From Candidatus Omnitrophota bacterium (GTDB lineage Bacteria; Omnitrophota; Gorgyraeia; Duberdicusellales; 4484-171), in the NCBI GenBank assembly GCA_003154195.1, contig PMCS01000012.1:1-49556 (forward strand): 49,556 bases of DNA. The letters run 5' to 3'. This document shows positions 17,570 through 27,200 of this stretch, piece after piece. The stretch's first letter is position 1, and each line of letters begins with the position of its first letter. Below the pieces are notes generated by a model, which was not told the DNA's origin, ran no database searches, and saw only the letters and a program-made list of their open reading frames with translations. The position numbers and the translations under genes are program-made.

Positions 17570-19072
17570 ATGGCTGATAAAGTTATTCTTGTTGTTGATG
17601 ATGAACAGGTGATTTGTAACCTTTTGTCGGTTGTTTTAAGCGAAAAAGGCTACAAGGTCGTTTATACTACTTCGCCGGTTGAGGGCCTGAAGCTTGCCGG
17701 GGCGCGGCATCCCGACATTATGGTAGTCGATTTAAAAATGCCGGAAATGGATGGGATATCTTTGATACGCCGCGTCAGGGAATTTGACAGCGAGATGATA
17801 ATCGTGGTTATGACAGGGTACCCTTCTTTCGATACGGTGGTAGAGAGTTTGCGTTTGGGGGCATATGATTATGTTACTAAACCTTTTGATATAGGAGAAA
17901 TATCATTTGTAATCGAAAAGGCTTTTGACTATCGTAATTTAATCATTGCCAATAAGAGATTGATGAAAGAATTAGAGGAAAAGAACGCGGAGCTCGAAGA
18001 GAAAGTCGAAGGGCGGACTAAAGAGTTGAGTTTGTTGTACAACGTAAGCAAAGATATAGTTACGTCATTGCAGTTAGATGAAACCCTGAAGGTTATCGTT
18101 GATAGAATAAGCGCAGTCTTGGATTTGGAAATATGTTCGATCCTTCTTTTTGATAAAGTTTCGAAAGAGCTGACGATAAAAGCGGCGTGCGGCCTACCGG
18201 ATGATGCCGTTAAAGTCACCCAGGTTAAGCCGGGAGAAAACATTTCCGGGTGGGTTCTGCAAAATAAAGAAGCAGTTTTTGTAGAGGATATCGAAACCGA
18301 TGGAAGATTCTCCCGCCGGAACCAGGAAAAGTATTATACTCATTCCTTTATCAGTGCCCCGCTTATCTATAAAAACGAGGCAATCGGGGTAATCAATGTT
18401 AACAATAAAAGGTCAAAAAAATCTTTTACTTATGATGATTTCAAGCTTCTTAAGTCTATCGCCGATCAGTCCGTTATCGCTATAGAAAACGCTTCTCTTT
18501 ACACTTCGCTGAACGAAATGTATCTGTGCACGGTTGCCGCTTTAATCTCGGCCCTTGACGCCAAGGATCACTATACCAAGACTCATTCCGATAACGTGGC
18601 GCGTTATGCTTTGGCCATTGCCCTCAGCATGGGATTAGACGAGGAAGCGTTGGAAGACATGCGGTTGGCTTGCGAACTGCATGATTTAGGCAAAATCGGC
18701 GTCCATGATTATATTCTTACCAAACCAGGAAAACTTAATCCCGAAGAGTGGGAAGAGATCAAGAAACATTCTTCTAAAAGCGCGGAAATATTAAAACCTT
18801 TAACCTTTTTAGGCAATATCATCAAGCTTATCGAGCAACACCATGAAAGATATGACGGCAAAGGGTACCCCCATGGCTTTAAGGGTGAAGATATAGAGTT
18901 AGGAGCCCGTATTATTGCTGTGGCCGATTCCTATGATGCTATGACCACACAGCGGCCGTATAAAAAAGTTTTGTCACGGGAAGAAGCCATGGGGGAATTA
19001 GCCAAAAACAGCGGTACTCAGTTTGATCCCATGATTGTTGATGTTTTTTTGAAGATACTGGAATCATTGTGA
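17570..19072 (+). CDS. Response regulator + GAF + HD-GYP protein
   Basis: Receiver VVDDEQVICN, MVVDLKMPEMDG, YVTKPFD; GAF; HD-GYP ELHDLGKIGVHDYIL, HHERYDGKGYP. SD GAGGAG before MADK. Confidence 0.9.
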   Translation: MADKVILVVDDEQVICNLLSVVLSEKGYKVVYTTSPVEGLKLAGARHPDIMVVDLKMPEMDGISLIRRVREFDSEMIIVVMTGYPSFDTVVESLRLGAYDYVTKPFDIGEISFVIEKAFDYRNLIIANKRLMKELEEKNAELEEKVEGRTKELSLLYNVSKDIVTSLQLDETLKVIVDRISAVLDLEICSILLFDKVSKELTIKAACGLPDDAVKVTQVKPGENISGWVLQNKEAVFVEDIETDGRFSRRNQEKYYTHSFISAPLIYKNEAIGVINVNNKRSKKSFTYDDFKLLKSIADQSVIAIENASLYTSLNEMYLCTVAALISALDAKDHYTKTHSDNVARYALAIALSMGLDEEALEDMRLACELHDLGKIGVHDYILTKPGKLNPEEWEEIKKHSSKSAEILKPLTFLGNIIKLIEQHHERYDGKGYPHGFKGEDIELGARIIAVADSYDAMTTQRPYKKVLSREEAMGELAKNSGTQFDPMIVDVFLKILESL

Positions 19073-19099
19073 TAGTTATATCGGCAATAATTTTATATT

Positions 19100-19134
19100 C
19101 GGGGCGTGGCTCAGCTCGGCTAGAGCACTTGCCC
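19100..19134 (+). pseudogene. tRNA-Pro-like 5' half (acceptor, D-arm and start of anticodon stem only)
   Basis: CGGGGCG-TG-GCTCAGCTCGGCTAGAGC-ACTTGCC, then structured element T; no matching 3' half seen within the next ~160 nt. Confidence 0.6.
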
Positions 19135-19253
19135 AATGAGGCTTGGCTTTCAAGCTTATCCGTGGCAGAACGGATGAAAGCCTTAGCCGAATTAGTCCCG
19201 CAGAATATGCATAAATATGCTAGGCATATTTATGCATGGTTCATGATGCGGGA
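19135..19253 (+). repeat. Structured element, copy T, directly following tRNA-Pro-like fragment
   Basis: AATGAGGCTT-GGCTTTC...GAAAGCC-TTAGCCGAATTAG, then CCCGC(...ATGCATAAATATGC-TAG-GCATATTTATGCAT...)GCGGG. Confidence 0.75.
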
Positions 19254-19292
19254 GTTTGGTAAAATCTATTCTTTGAATTTATCTGGTGTATC

Positions 19293-19365
19293 CGGGAAGT
19301 GGCCCAATGGCTAGGGTACTTGGTTTGGGACCAAGTGGTTGTGGGTTCGAATCCCACCTTCCCGA
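19293..19365 (+). tRNA. tRNA-Pro(TGG)
   Basis: Acceptor CGGGAAG/CTTCCCG, anticodon arm CTTGG-TTTGGGA-CCAAG, T-arm GTGGGTTCGAATCCCAC; CCA not encoded. Confidence 0.92.
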
Positions 19366-19554
19366 TCGTGCCCTCAAGTTCGGTGAGGTTAGTGAGGAAA
19401 GACAGCTCATCATTGTGTGGAAGCCCGATACATTCTCGGAAGCAATAGCGCTTCGCGCGTTGTGTCCTGCGGACGCAGATTGCTTGCGAGTCCTACCTTC
19501 TCGATGTAATCGAGAGGCACTATTTACGGTAAACTAAACATTATTTGTCAATGT

Positions 19555-19661
19555 GTGCCCGTAGCTTCCCGCCTGCGCCTGTGTAGCGGCTCGGCGGGAT
19601 CTCACTGGATAGTTAAATTAATGTGTTCGACAATCGGAGCTATCCAATTTCGTACGGGCGC
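19555..19661 (+). other. tRNA-Arg-like structured sequence (5' part of tRNA-Arg, inserted hairpin, then partial inverted copy)
   Basis: GTGCCCGTAGCT [TCCCGCC...GGCGGGA] TCTCACTGGATAG ... GAGCTATCCAATTTCGTACGGGCGC resembles the intact tRNA-Arg start GCGCCCGTAGCTCAATTGGATAGAGC plus its reverse complement. Confidence 0.6.
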
Positions 19662-19695
19662 TCGTTTGACTAAGATAAAAGTTATTTGCAAGCTC

Positions 19696-19769
19696 GCGCC
19701 CGTAGCTCAATTGGATAGAGCACCTGCCTTCTAAGCCGGTGGTTGCGTGTTCGATTCACGCCGGGCGCG
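19696..19769 (+). tRNA. tRNA-Arg(TCT)
   Basis: Acceptor GCGCCCG/CGGGCGC, D-arm GCTCAATTGGATAGAGC, anticodon loop CTTCTAA, T-arm GCGTGTTCGATTCACGC; one T-C mismatch in the anticodon stem; CCA not encoded. Confidence 0.88.
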
Positions 19770-19849
19770 CGTATTCTTGTAGGTGGTGCCAAGGCGGCTT
19801 GGGCCAACAAGCGTCATCGTTGTCCGCAAGCCGAATATATTCGTGGAAG

Positions 19850-19877
19850 ATATTTTTTTTGCGGAGCAAAAAAATAT
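19850..19877 (+). promoter_or_regulatory. Hairpin ATATTTTTTTTGC-GGA-GCAAAAAAATAT abutting the start codon
   Basis: 12-bp stem with one bulged T; ATG at 19878. Confidence 0.6.
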
Positions 19878-21104
19878 ATGAAAAAACTAAAACTTACATT
19901 TTTAATCATCGCGATTTTGTTATTTGCCGGTTTTCTTTTGCTTTTTGGTATTGTTGCCGCCAGGGGTAAGACTATTCTGGTTGATGTTTTGGCCAATAAT
20001 TTCAAGACTGAAGTAAAAGTAGATTATGTTTCTTTGGGTTTTCCTTTTACGATTGAAATCGGTAACTTTAATTGCGGGGATATCGCGTTTAAAAAAGCTC
20101 GGATTACGCCGGGAGTTTTTAATCCCTTCGGCGGGGTTTTAACGTTAGGCAGGGTCGAGGTTGAAGGGCTGACTGCCGGTGTGAAGATTTACCGGGATAA
20201 AATAGCGGTTACCCCGTTTTTCGAGCAAAAGTTTTCCGTAAAGACAGTAGTTTTACCCAGAGACGCCTTTAGCATATTTTCGTGTGCTTACGCGCAGAAC
20301 GCGCCAGGCAGGCAACAACCCATGCCTTTTAACATCAATAATTTTTCGATAAAGGATAGCACGGTTACCCTTTATGATTTAGCGTCGAATACCGGCAGCA
20401 GCCCGGCTCAGTTTGTTTTTACAAAAGTCAGCGCCGACATCAAAGATTTATCTTATCCGGCGCTTACCAAATTCTATCTTGATGTTAACGCGTCGATGGC
20501 TTCTCAGGATATAACACTGGAAAATCTGCTGAATGCCAAAGGGTTTGTCGATTTGTCCCGTAAGGATATGGACGTGGACGCCTCGATTAATAATTTTGAC
20601 TATCTGATTTTAAGGGATTATTATTCAGCCGAATGGAAACCGGAATCGCTGGGATTAAAAAAAGCCCTCGTTTCGTTAAAGGCGAAGCTGGTTTCGGTAA
20701 ATAACGATCTCGATATAAAGGCCGATTTCACCGTCGATAATGTCGAGTTTACCGGAGGCGGAGAAAAGTCTTCTAAGTCTGACCGCTATCGGACGATATT
20801 TTCTTTGGCTAATGGCGGAAGCGGAAAATTTTCTTTTTCTTTCCAGCAGCAGACTAAAATGGACGCGCCGAAATTAGATTTTAAAGCTTTAGGAAAGCAG
20901 TTTACTAAATCTGCAGGCAACAACGCGCTGGGCAATATTTTAGGCAATGTTTTAAGCGGCGACGGCGATGCCATTGATAATATTAAAAATCTTTTTAAGA
21001 TAAAAAAGAAACACAAGAATGAACCGGAAAACAGCGCGCCGCCGGATTCTTTAGGACAGCCGGCGCCGGTATCTCCTGATGGCGGTGTTTCTCCAGCGCA
21101 ATAA
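19878..21104 (+). CDS. AsmA-like/DUF748-type periplasmic protein
   Basis: N-terminal TM MKKLKLTFLIIAILLFAGFLLLFGIVAARGKT then AsmA-like beta-rich sequence; ORF-track start at 19743 lies in tRNA-Arg, so 19878 preferred. Confidence 0.65.
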   Translation: MKKLKLTFLIIAILLFAGFLLLFGIVAARGKTILVDVLANNFKTEVKVDYVSLGFPFTIEIGNFNCGDIAFKKARITPGVFNPFGGVLTLGRVEVEGLTAGVKIYRDKIAVTPFFEQKFSVKTVVLPRDAFSIFSCAYAQNAPGRQQPMPFNINNFSIKDSTVTLYDLASNTGSSPAQFVFTKVSADIKDLSYPALTKFYLDVNASMASQDITLENLLNAKGFVDLSRKDMDVDASINNFDYLILRDYYSAEWKPESLGLKKALVSLKAKLVSVNNDLDIKADFTVDNVEFTGGGEKSSKSDRYRTIFSLANGGSGKFSFSFQQQTKMDAPKLDFKALGKQFTKSAGNNALGNILGNVLSGDGDAIDNIKNLFKIKKKHKNEPENSAPPDSLGQPAPVSPDGGVSPAQ

Positions 21105-21134
21105 TTTATTTTTTTTGCACAGCAAAAAATTACG

Positions 21135-21211
21135 GTAGGCGTAGCTCAGCTGGCCAGAGCCCTTGACTGTGGCTCAAGGTGTCGCGGGTTCAACTCCCGT
21201 CGCCTACACCA
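21135..21211 (+). tRNA. tRNA-His(GTG), CCA encoded, A at position 73
   Basis: GTAGGCG/CGCCTAC acceptor, CTTGA-CTGTGGC-TCAAG anticodon arm, T-arm GCGGGTTCAACTCCCGT, 3' ACCA. Confidence 0.92.
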
Positions 21212-21229
21212 TTTTTTATTTTTAGCATG

Positions 21230-21268
21230 ACGAATCCTCCCAAAACCCTTGGGAGGATTCGTTTTTTT
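21230..21268 (+). terminator. Rho-independent terminator
   Basis: ACGAATCCTCCCAA / TTGGGAGGATTCGT perfect 14-bp stem followed by a T tract. Confidence 0.9.
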
Positions 21269-21565
21269 GAGGTTCTAACCGATCGTGGAGGGCCTGGACT
21301 TCTGGCGAGAGCTTTTTGAGGACAAGGAAGCAACCGGAGAAATCGCTTCGACAATTTTTTCCCGTACTGCCGTACCCGTTATTTATTATATGGCGATGAA
21401 ACCTTTGAATCTTTATTCTCACCTCAACAAGATAATATAGAATTTAGACTTATATTTTCTGTTATACCTTAGTACAATTGATTTTTTTTTGATTTTTACT
21501 ATAATACTTATAGGAAATCGGCGGGAGCTGGTTTTATTTTTGTGGACTTTTAACAAAGGAGAAAT

Positions 21566-22213
21566 ATGAAAACAGGGAAATGGATTTTTGGATGTTTGGC
21601 TATTGCTGCGGCTGTCGGGGTTGGTATGGGTTGCGCGTCTACTGGATATAACAAGGCCGGCACTACTGTTACTGCGTTAGATAATTCTGCTAAGGCTATT
21701 GTTAGAGGGAATATGCTTATTGATGAGACGTTAGTCAAGTTGAATGATTTGGTTTATAATCCTAGCTCTAATCTTTTAGTACAGTTTAAGTCGTTTGAGA
21801 AGTCAGTGAATGAGCTTGGTGCGACAGTTAATGATGTCGGGGCTAAATCTAATGATATGAAGGCGCAAGGCGCGGCGTATTTTGCGGATTGGGATCAGAA
21901 AATGGCTAAGATGAAGAACGAAGATATCCGCCATCGCAGCGAAGCTCGAAATAAAGAAGTTTCGGCGCGTTTTGACCGTATTAGCAAACATTATGATGAG
22001 GTCAATGCGGCCTTTGCTCCCTATATGTCTGATTTACATGATGTGCAAAGCGCGCTTTCTGTTGATTTGACCAGTGGCGGTTTATCGTCGGTTAAGGATG
22101 CTGTAGGAAAGGCAAAAGATCATGCTGCGCCGTTGAAGAAGACCATCGAGAAGCTTTCTAGCGAATTTGAGGAAATCGGCCTTTCAATGTCTGCCGAGAT
22201 GTCGCGTCAGTAA
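21566..22213 (+). CDS. Lipoprotein resembling the DUF2959 family
   Basis: Signal with lipobox-like GMGCAS, coiled-coil-rich; AAYFADWDQKMAKMKNEDIRHRSEAR segment; AAGGAG SD. Confidence 0.6.
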   Translation: MKTGKWIFGCLAIAAAVGVGMGCASTGYNKAGTTVTALDNSAKAIVRGNMLIDETLVKLNDLVYNPSSNLLVQFKSFEKSVNELGATVNDVGAKSNDMKAQGAAYFADWDQKMAKMKNEDIRHRSEARNKEVSARFDRISKHYDEVNAAFAPYMSDLHDVQSALSVDLTSGGLSSVKDAVGKAKDHAAPLKKTIEKLSSEFEEIGLSMSAEMSRQ

Positions 22214-22266
22214 TTTGTTAATGGTTTTTTGGTGTTGAGCCAAAAGGCCGGTAGCTTGTTTTATAG

Positions 22267-22305
22267 CCCTCTGTGAGTTTAAAAACTTGCAGAGGGTTTT
22301 TATTT
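22267..22305 (+). terminator. Rho-independent terminator
   Basis: CCCTCTG-TG-AGTTT-AA-AAACT-TG-CAGAGGG followed by TTTTTATTTT. Confidence 0.85.
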
Positions 22306-22565
22306 TAATTTAGGTAAATAGTCAGGTTGCCTAAATATTGATTTCTAAGGGGCATGTACCTGAGGAATTCACCTATCTAAACTCGCGGTTTTTTGTTTTA
22401 ACCCCGTATGCAAAATGTATGCATGTTCCTACATTGTTTACAACTTTATAAAATCCTTTGAAGGCAAGATATCCGAGAGTATAATGTCACTGGAACAGCT
22501 ATCGAAAAATGGCTGATTTAGCTTATCGCGCGTCCAGATACAATATCTGTATTGGATGAATTTAT

Positions 22566-24080
22566 ATGAAAAAATTTTCAGAAAATAGAAGTCACGGAAA
22601 ATTTTTTTTGTCCAACGCGCCTTTGTTTTTTTCTATTTTTTTTATTACCCTATATTATATTTTTCTTAACTTTTTATCCCCCGCCTTATATGATTCGGAT
22701 AGTTATTATCATGTTGCCGTTTCCAATCTTATAAAGAGTTACGGCCTGCGTTATGATTTTCACTGGGCGCAATTTTCCACGTTTAAGTATTTTTTCTCCG
22801 ATAAAGATTTTCTTTTTCATCTGTTAATCATACCTTTTTTGTATCTTTCAAAAAATATAGTGTTAGCGGCGAAATTGGCGGTGGTTTTTTTTAACATTTT
22901 TTTTATATTAGTTTATGCTTTTATTTTAAGAAAATATGTAAGACCTTTTTTTGCCGCTTGTATTCTCATCGTTCTGACGTCATCGTATTTTTTTTCGATT
23001 TATTTCCTGTATTTACGCAGTATTACTCTGGCTAATATTTTCATGATTGCCGGTATTTATTTTCTTATAAATAAAAAGTGGTTGGTGATTTTCATTTTAT
23101 CTTTATTATACCCGCTTGCTCATATTTCTTTTTTTACCATGATAATTTTTGTTTTTGCTTGCGAGACAATAAGATATTTATGCGAAAAGGAATTTTTTTT
23201 TCGTAATGTCAACGCGGTTATTCTGGGATTGGCTCTAGGGTGCTTTATCCACCCTAATTACCCTAATAATTTATTAGGGTTTTATCTTAACGGTTTTTTA
23301 GTGCCTTGGTACACGTTAAATAATGCCGGCGTAGAGTTTGGCAGGGAACTTTTATCATCGTCGGCGCGCTATATTGTTTTGGCTAATTTCAGCGTATTTT
23401 TTAGCGCCAATATTATTTTCTGGCTTTTGTTGTCCGCGAAAATAAAAGTAAGTTTTCCAACCATGGTATGGTGGGCATGCACTAGTATTTTCTTGGTATT
23501 TGGTTTTTGGTCAAACCGGTATTGGTATCAGGTAAATATTTTGTTTTTTATTTTTTTTGCCTCCTTCATTAAAGACTGGGGTCTGGAGAAATACCGGCAA
23601 AGGTTTTCCCGAAGGATAAGCATTCTAACCGTCGCGTATATCGGGATAATTTTTTTGGTAAGTTATCCTGCTTTAAAACACAGGGCAATGTCCGTAAAGG
23701 ACAAAATATTCAAAGACATTGATTATGAAAATGCCGGCCGTTGGATGAATAAAAATATCCCGGCCGGTGAAACGGTATATCACGCTTTCTGGAGCGATTC
23801 CCCGTATTTTATCTGTCTTAATCCCAAAAATAATTATTTAGTCATTTTGGATCCTATTTATATGTATTATCTTTCACCTTGGCTTTACAATCTTTATAGT
23901 GATTTATATAAAGGGAGAATTATTTCCCCCGTTGGTGTTTTAAATACAGTGTTTATGGTAAATTATGGATTTACTAACAAGATTGCTCCTTTGTATCGGC
24001 AAATAAAAAGTGATTCGGTTAACTTTAAAATCCTTTACGAAAATAGGACGGGTGTTGTTTTTAAGGTTTTATCAAAATAA
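22566..24080 (+). CDS. Polytopic membrane protein, probable GT-C-type glycosyltransferase
   Basis: 504 aa, many TM segments, early acidic YDSDSYYHVAVSNLIKSYG loop as in GT-C enzymes. Confidence 0.6.
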   Translation: MKKFSENRSHGKFFLSNAPLFFSIFFITLYYIFLNFLSPALYDSDSYYHVAVSNLIKSYGLRYDFHWAQFSTFKYFFSDKDFLFHLLIIPFLYLSKNIVLAAKLAVVFFNIFFILVYAFILRKYVRPFFAACILIVLTSSYFFSIYFLYLRSITLANIFMIAGIYFLINKKWLVIFILSLLYPLAHISFFTMIIFVFACETIRYLCEKEFFFRNVNAVILGLALGCFIHPNYPNNLLGFYLNGFLVPWYTLNNAGVEFGRELLSSSARYIVLANFSVFFSANIIFWLLLSAKIKVSFPTMVWWACTSIFLVFGFWSNRYWYQVNILFFIFFASFIKDWGLEKYRQRFSRRISILTVAYIGIIFLVSYPALKHRAMSVKDKIFKDIDYENAGRWMNKNIPAGETVYHAFWSDSPYFICLNPKNNYLVILDPIYMYYLSPWLYNLYSDLYKGRIISPVGVLNTVFMVNYGFTNKIAPLYRQIKSDSVNFKILYENRTGVVFKVLSK

Positions 24081-24298
24081 ATACTTTTTCCTGAATATTA
24101 TCTCAACCTTGGCCTTAGCCTCGGCCTTCTTTCTTTTTAAGTGAAACAACCGAAGGGGGGCCTACACATTTTTCTTGGCGTTACCAAAACTAATTTCTAT
24201 ACTGTTTTTCGGAGAAAGTGCTAAAATAGCCAAAGGAATAAAAGGAATATCGGGGGGCCGGTGTCCCCCGAACTAAAAGACAACAAGGGGGTAAAACA

Positions 24299-27200
24299 AT
24301 GATTGAGATAAAGATGCGCCGATTGATTATGTTTGTCGTACTTCTGTCCGCCGCAACCGTTTGCGGTTTGGTTTATGGCCAGGAATTGTCAAAGGCCAAG
24401 GTAATCTGGGGGATAAACGGCATAAAGGATAGTCCGGAAGGGGCGCTTATTCTTGACGTGGCGTTTGACGGGGCAGCGGCAAAGGCCGGCCTCTCAGCAG
24501 GGGATGTTGTGACGGCCATTGACGGCTCACCAATAAAAAATTCCAAGGACTTAAAAGAAAAAATCAAGGCTTCGCAGCCATACACGCTTGTCGACGTTAA
24601 GTTTCAGCGGTTCGGCAAGGTCTTAGAGAAAACCGTCCTGCCTAGGGGATTCCTGCGGCTTGAGGTAAAAGATTTCGACCGCAGCTTTGTGATCCCGGGG
24701 ATGTCCCAGACAGCTGCTAAGCAGCGGTCGGCCGCCCTGGACGCCCTGGACAATATCAATGTCCTGAAACAGGTTATTATTGACCCCAAGTCCGGCCAAA
24801 TCGCGCTTGTGGGTACCTACGACCCGAAGTACGCCACCGGGCCTATTCCGTATCTTGATTTATTGAAAACAGCCATAAAATATCCGGAGCCCAAGTTTAG
24901 CCTTATCCCGGTATATGATAAGATAAAGAGCGATGATGAGGTTCCTAATCCATACGGCATACCCATTGTTCCCGCGCTGCTCGGGATGCCTGCGGCGGAA
25001 AGAGAGCGCCAGTTATTCATCCGGGCAATATCCGACGCTTACGGGATAACGCAGGAAGAATATGTTAAATTATACAATTACGCCTATATGGACTACGACG
25101 GGAACATTGCGCCGCCGGAGATCGGCAGGATTATCGTAAAAATGTGCCGCCACTTGGGTTGGGATGACGTTGCCGAAGCTTATGGACAGCTGGAAGGCAA
25201 CACAGCTGACGGTTTTACGCAAGCGATGAAAACACTGGGCCAGGAAAAGGAAGCGCAAAATGTCATGGCCGACAAAGGCATTGATGAAAAACAGAAGGAA
25301 AAAGAGTTACTGAACCTGGCCTGCGTAGCGATTATAGAAAAACTCGAAGTGCCTCCGGGCGAGGCAAAGCAGCTGAGATATTCCCTGCAGAACAACTGGA
25401 AACCCGAGCCTGCCGAATTGCTCAAAAAGATGTACCAGCTGATTCCCATATCAATAAAAGACAAGACCGGCCGTCCCATCACCGGGTTGTGCATAGTAAA
25501 GGTCCCGATAGGCGACGCCGCAACCAGGATAATATGCGGCACCGGCAACGATACCCTGCTAGTGAAAATCGTAGCCGAAGATGTCGAAACCAATACCAAC
25601 CTTGTCCGCATCATGTATGAAGCCGATTACGCCGGAAAAACTTTCGTGATAAGGCCCGACTTATTCGAAAAAATCCCCGGGCAGATGACCATTCCGGAAT
25701 ATACGAGCCGGAAGATAGAAGAAATGGGCGGCAACCAGAAGGGCATATTCCTGGATGCCAAATTCTGGTTTGAACCCAAGCATGTGGCAATGAAGGTTTC
25801 GCCGGATAAGAAGGTAGTATCTTTCGGCGCCGCGGAAATAAGGTTTACCACCAGTTGGGATAAATTCGACGCGGGCGGTTTTAAATCGAAGGAAGAGGCG
25901 GAAAGGATGATGAAAAAAATAAGTACCATCTACGACGATTGGTGCGCGCAGTATACCGATAAATACGACCTATACGCGCAGATTTTTCCGCCTTTCCACG
26001 CCCTGCGGGAATCGGCCAAGATGGTAGCCCTTGCCAAGTGGCTTAACAGCGAAAAGATTTCCGTTAACCTGGGAGATGTAAAACCGGAACATTGGAATCC
26101 CCCGGAGAAAATAATAGGTTTCTGGCGCAGCGGCGTGCTCGCATATAAGAACAGCGAAACCGGAAAATATTCTACCGCACCATACCACGGGGTCACGGGC
26201 GGCGTGACTTTTAAGCCTAAGAATGCCCAATGGACAGCCGTCGAATCGACAACGGTAAGTGAAACCGGCTTGTCGGAACAATTGAAATTGAGCAGCCAGC
26301 TGGGCGAAAAGGCGGTCGACGCCGCGCGCTCCGGTGATATTGAAAATGCCAGGTACCTGTCTGAATTAAGCGCCCAGGCCATGACCGGAGAGGTATTGCG
26401 GGGCGACCTGATAAAACTTAATGTGCCCCTGGCGGAACCCGTACAGCTTCCGGCTTCGCCCCAGGCCGTGCTGCTGCAAAAAGAAATGATCAAGCAGACT
26501 TACGATGAAATCAACGAATTGTCTCAAAACCCGGCCTCGAAGGCAAAGGCGGCCGAGAAATTGGGACAGATAGGTAATATTTACAATAACATGAGGAGCA
26601 ATCCCGCATCGGCGTCGAATTACCTGTACAAACTGCAGGCAGGCAAAGTTTCCGAAGTGTCCGGGCCAAAAGTCGAGCCAGTGCCTTCAGTAGAACTCCT
26701 GAAAGATTTTTACGATACAATTCATAAGCGCACCGCCGGGACCAATGAGCTGGCGCAGGAAATACTAAGATCGCTTAAAACCAATAAGCCGCCAATGCCC
26801 GAAAACATTAACAAATATATCGACGACCTTGTCCCGGGTGACGTTATCCTGATTGCGTCAGTGCCGTTTGCCGACCGGGAAAAGGCGGGTATGAAGGATG
26901 TGCTGATCAGTAATGCTATAAAATTGCTGGACCGGTGGAGCACAAACTGTTGGAGTTCGCCCGCCTCACACGTCGCGTTATATTTAGGAGAACGAAACGG
27001 CAAGCGATGGTATGAGGACAATACCAGCGAGCACGGCCCGGTCATCAAAGAAGAACAGGAATTTTTGAAAGAGTATGGCGCGCGCAAAATGGATGTCGCA
27101 ACGCTTGTTGGCGAACCGATATCTCCTGCGGAGGCCGAGGCTATTTTCAAAGCCGTCCATGAATTACGGGACGCCGGAATCACCTACGGCGTAGGCAGCG

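Noticed and set aside
19743-19877. ORF-track N-terminal extension of the AsmA-like protein
   Set aside because: It overlaps tRNA-Arg(TCT) and the hairpin; the signal-anchor-like start MKKLKLTFLI at 19878 is more plausible.
21270-21440. Possible remnant of a coding sequence after tRNA-His (e.g. VEGLDFWRELFEDKEATGEIASTIFSRTAVPVIYYMAMKPLN)
   Set aside because: Short, no clear start/SD and no family I can name; could be a pseudogene but not supportable by eye.
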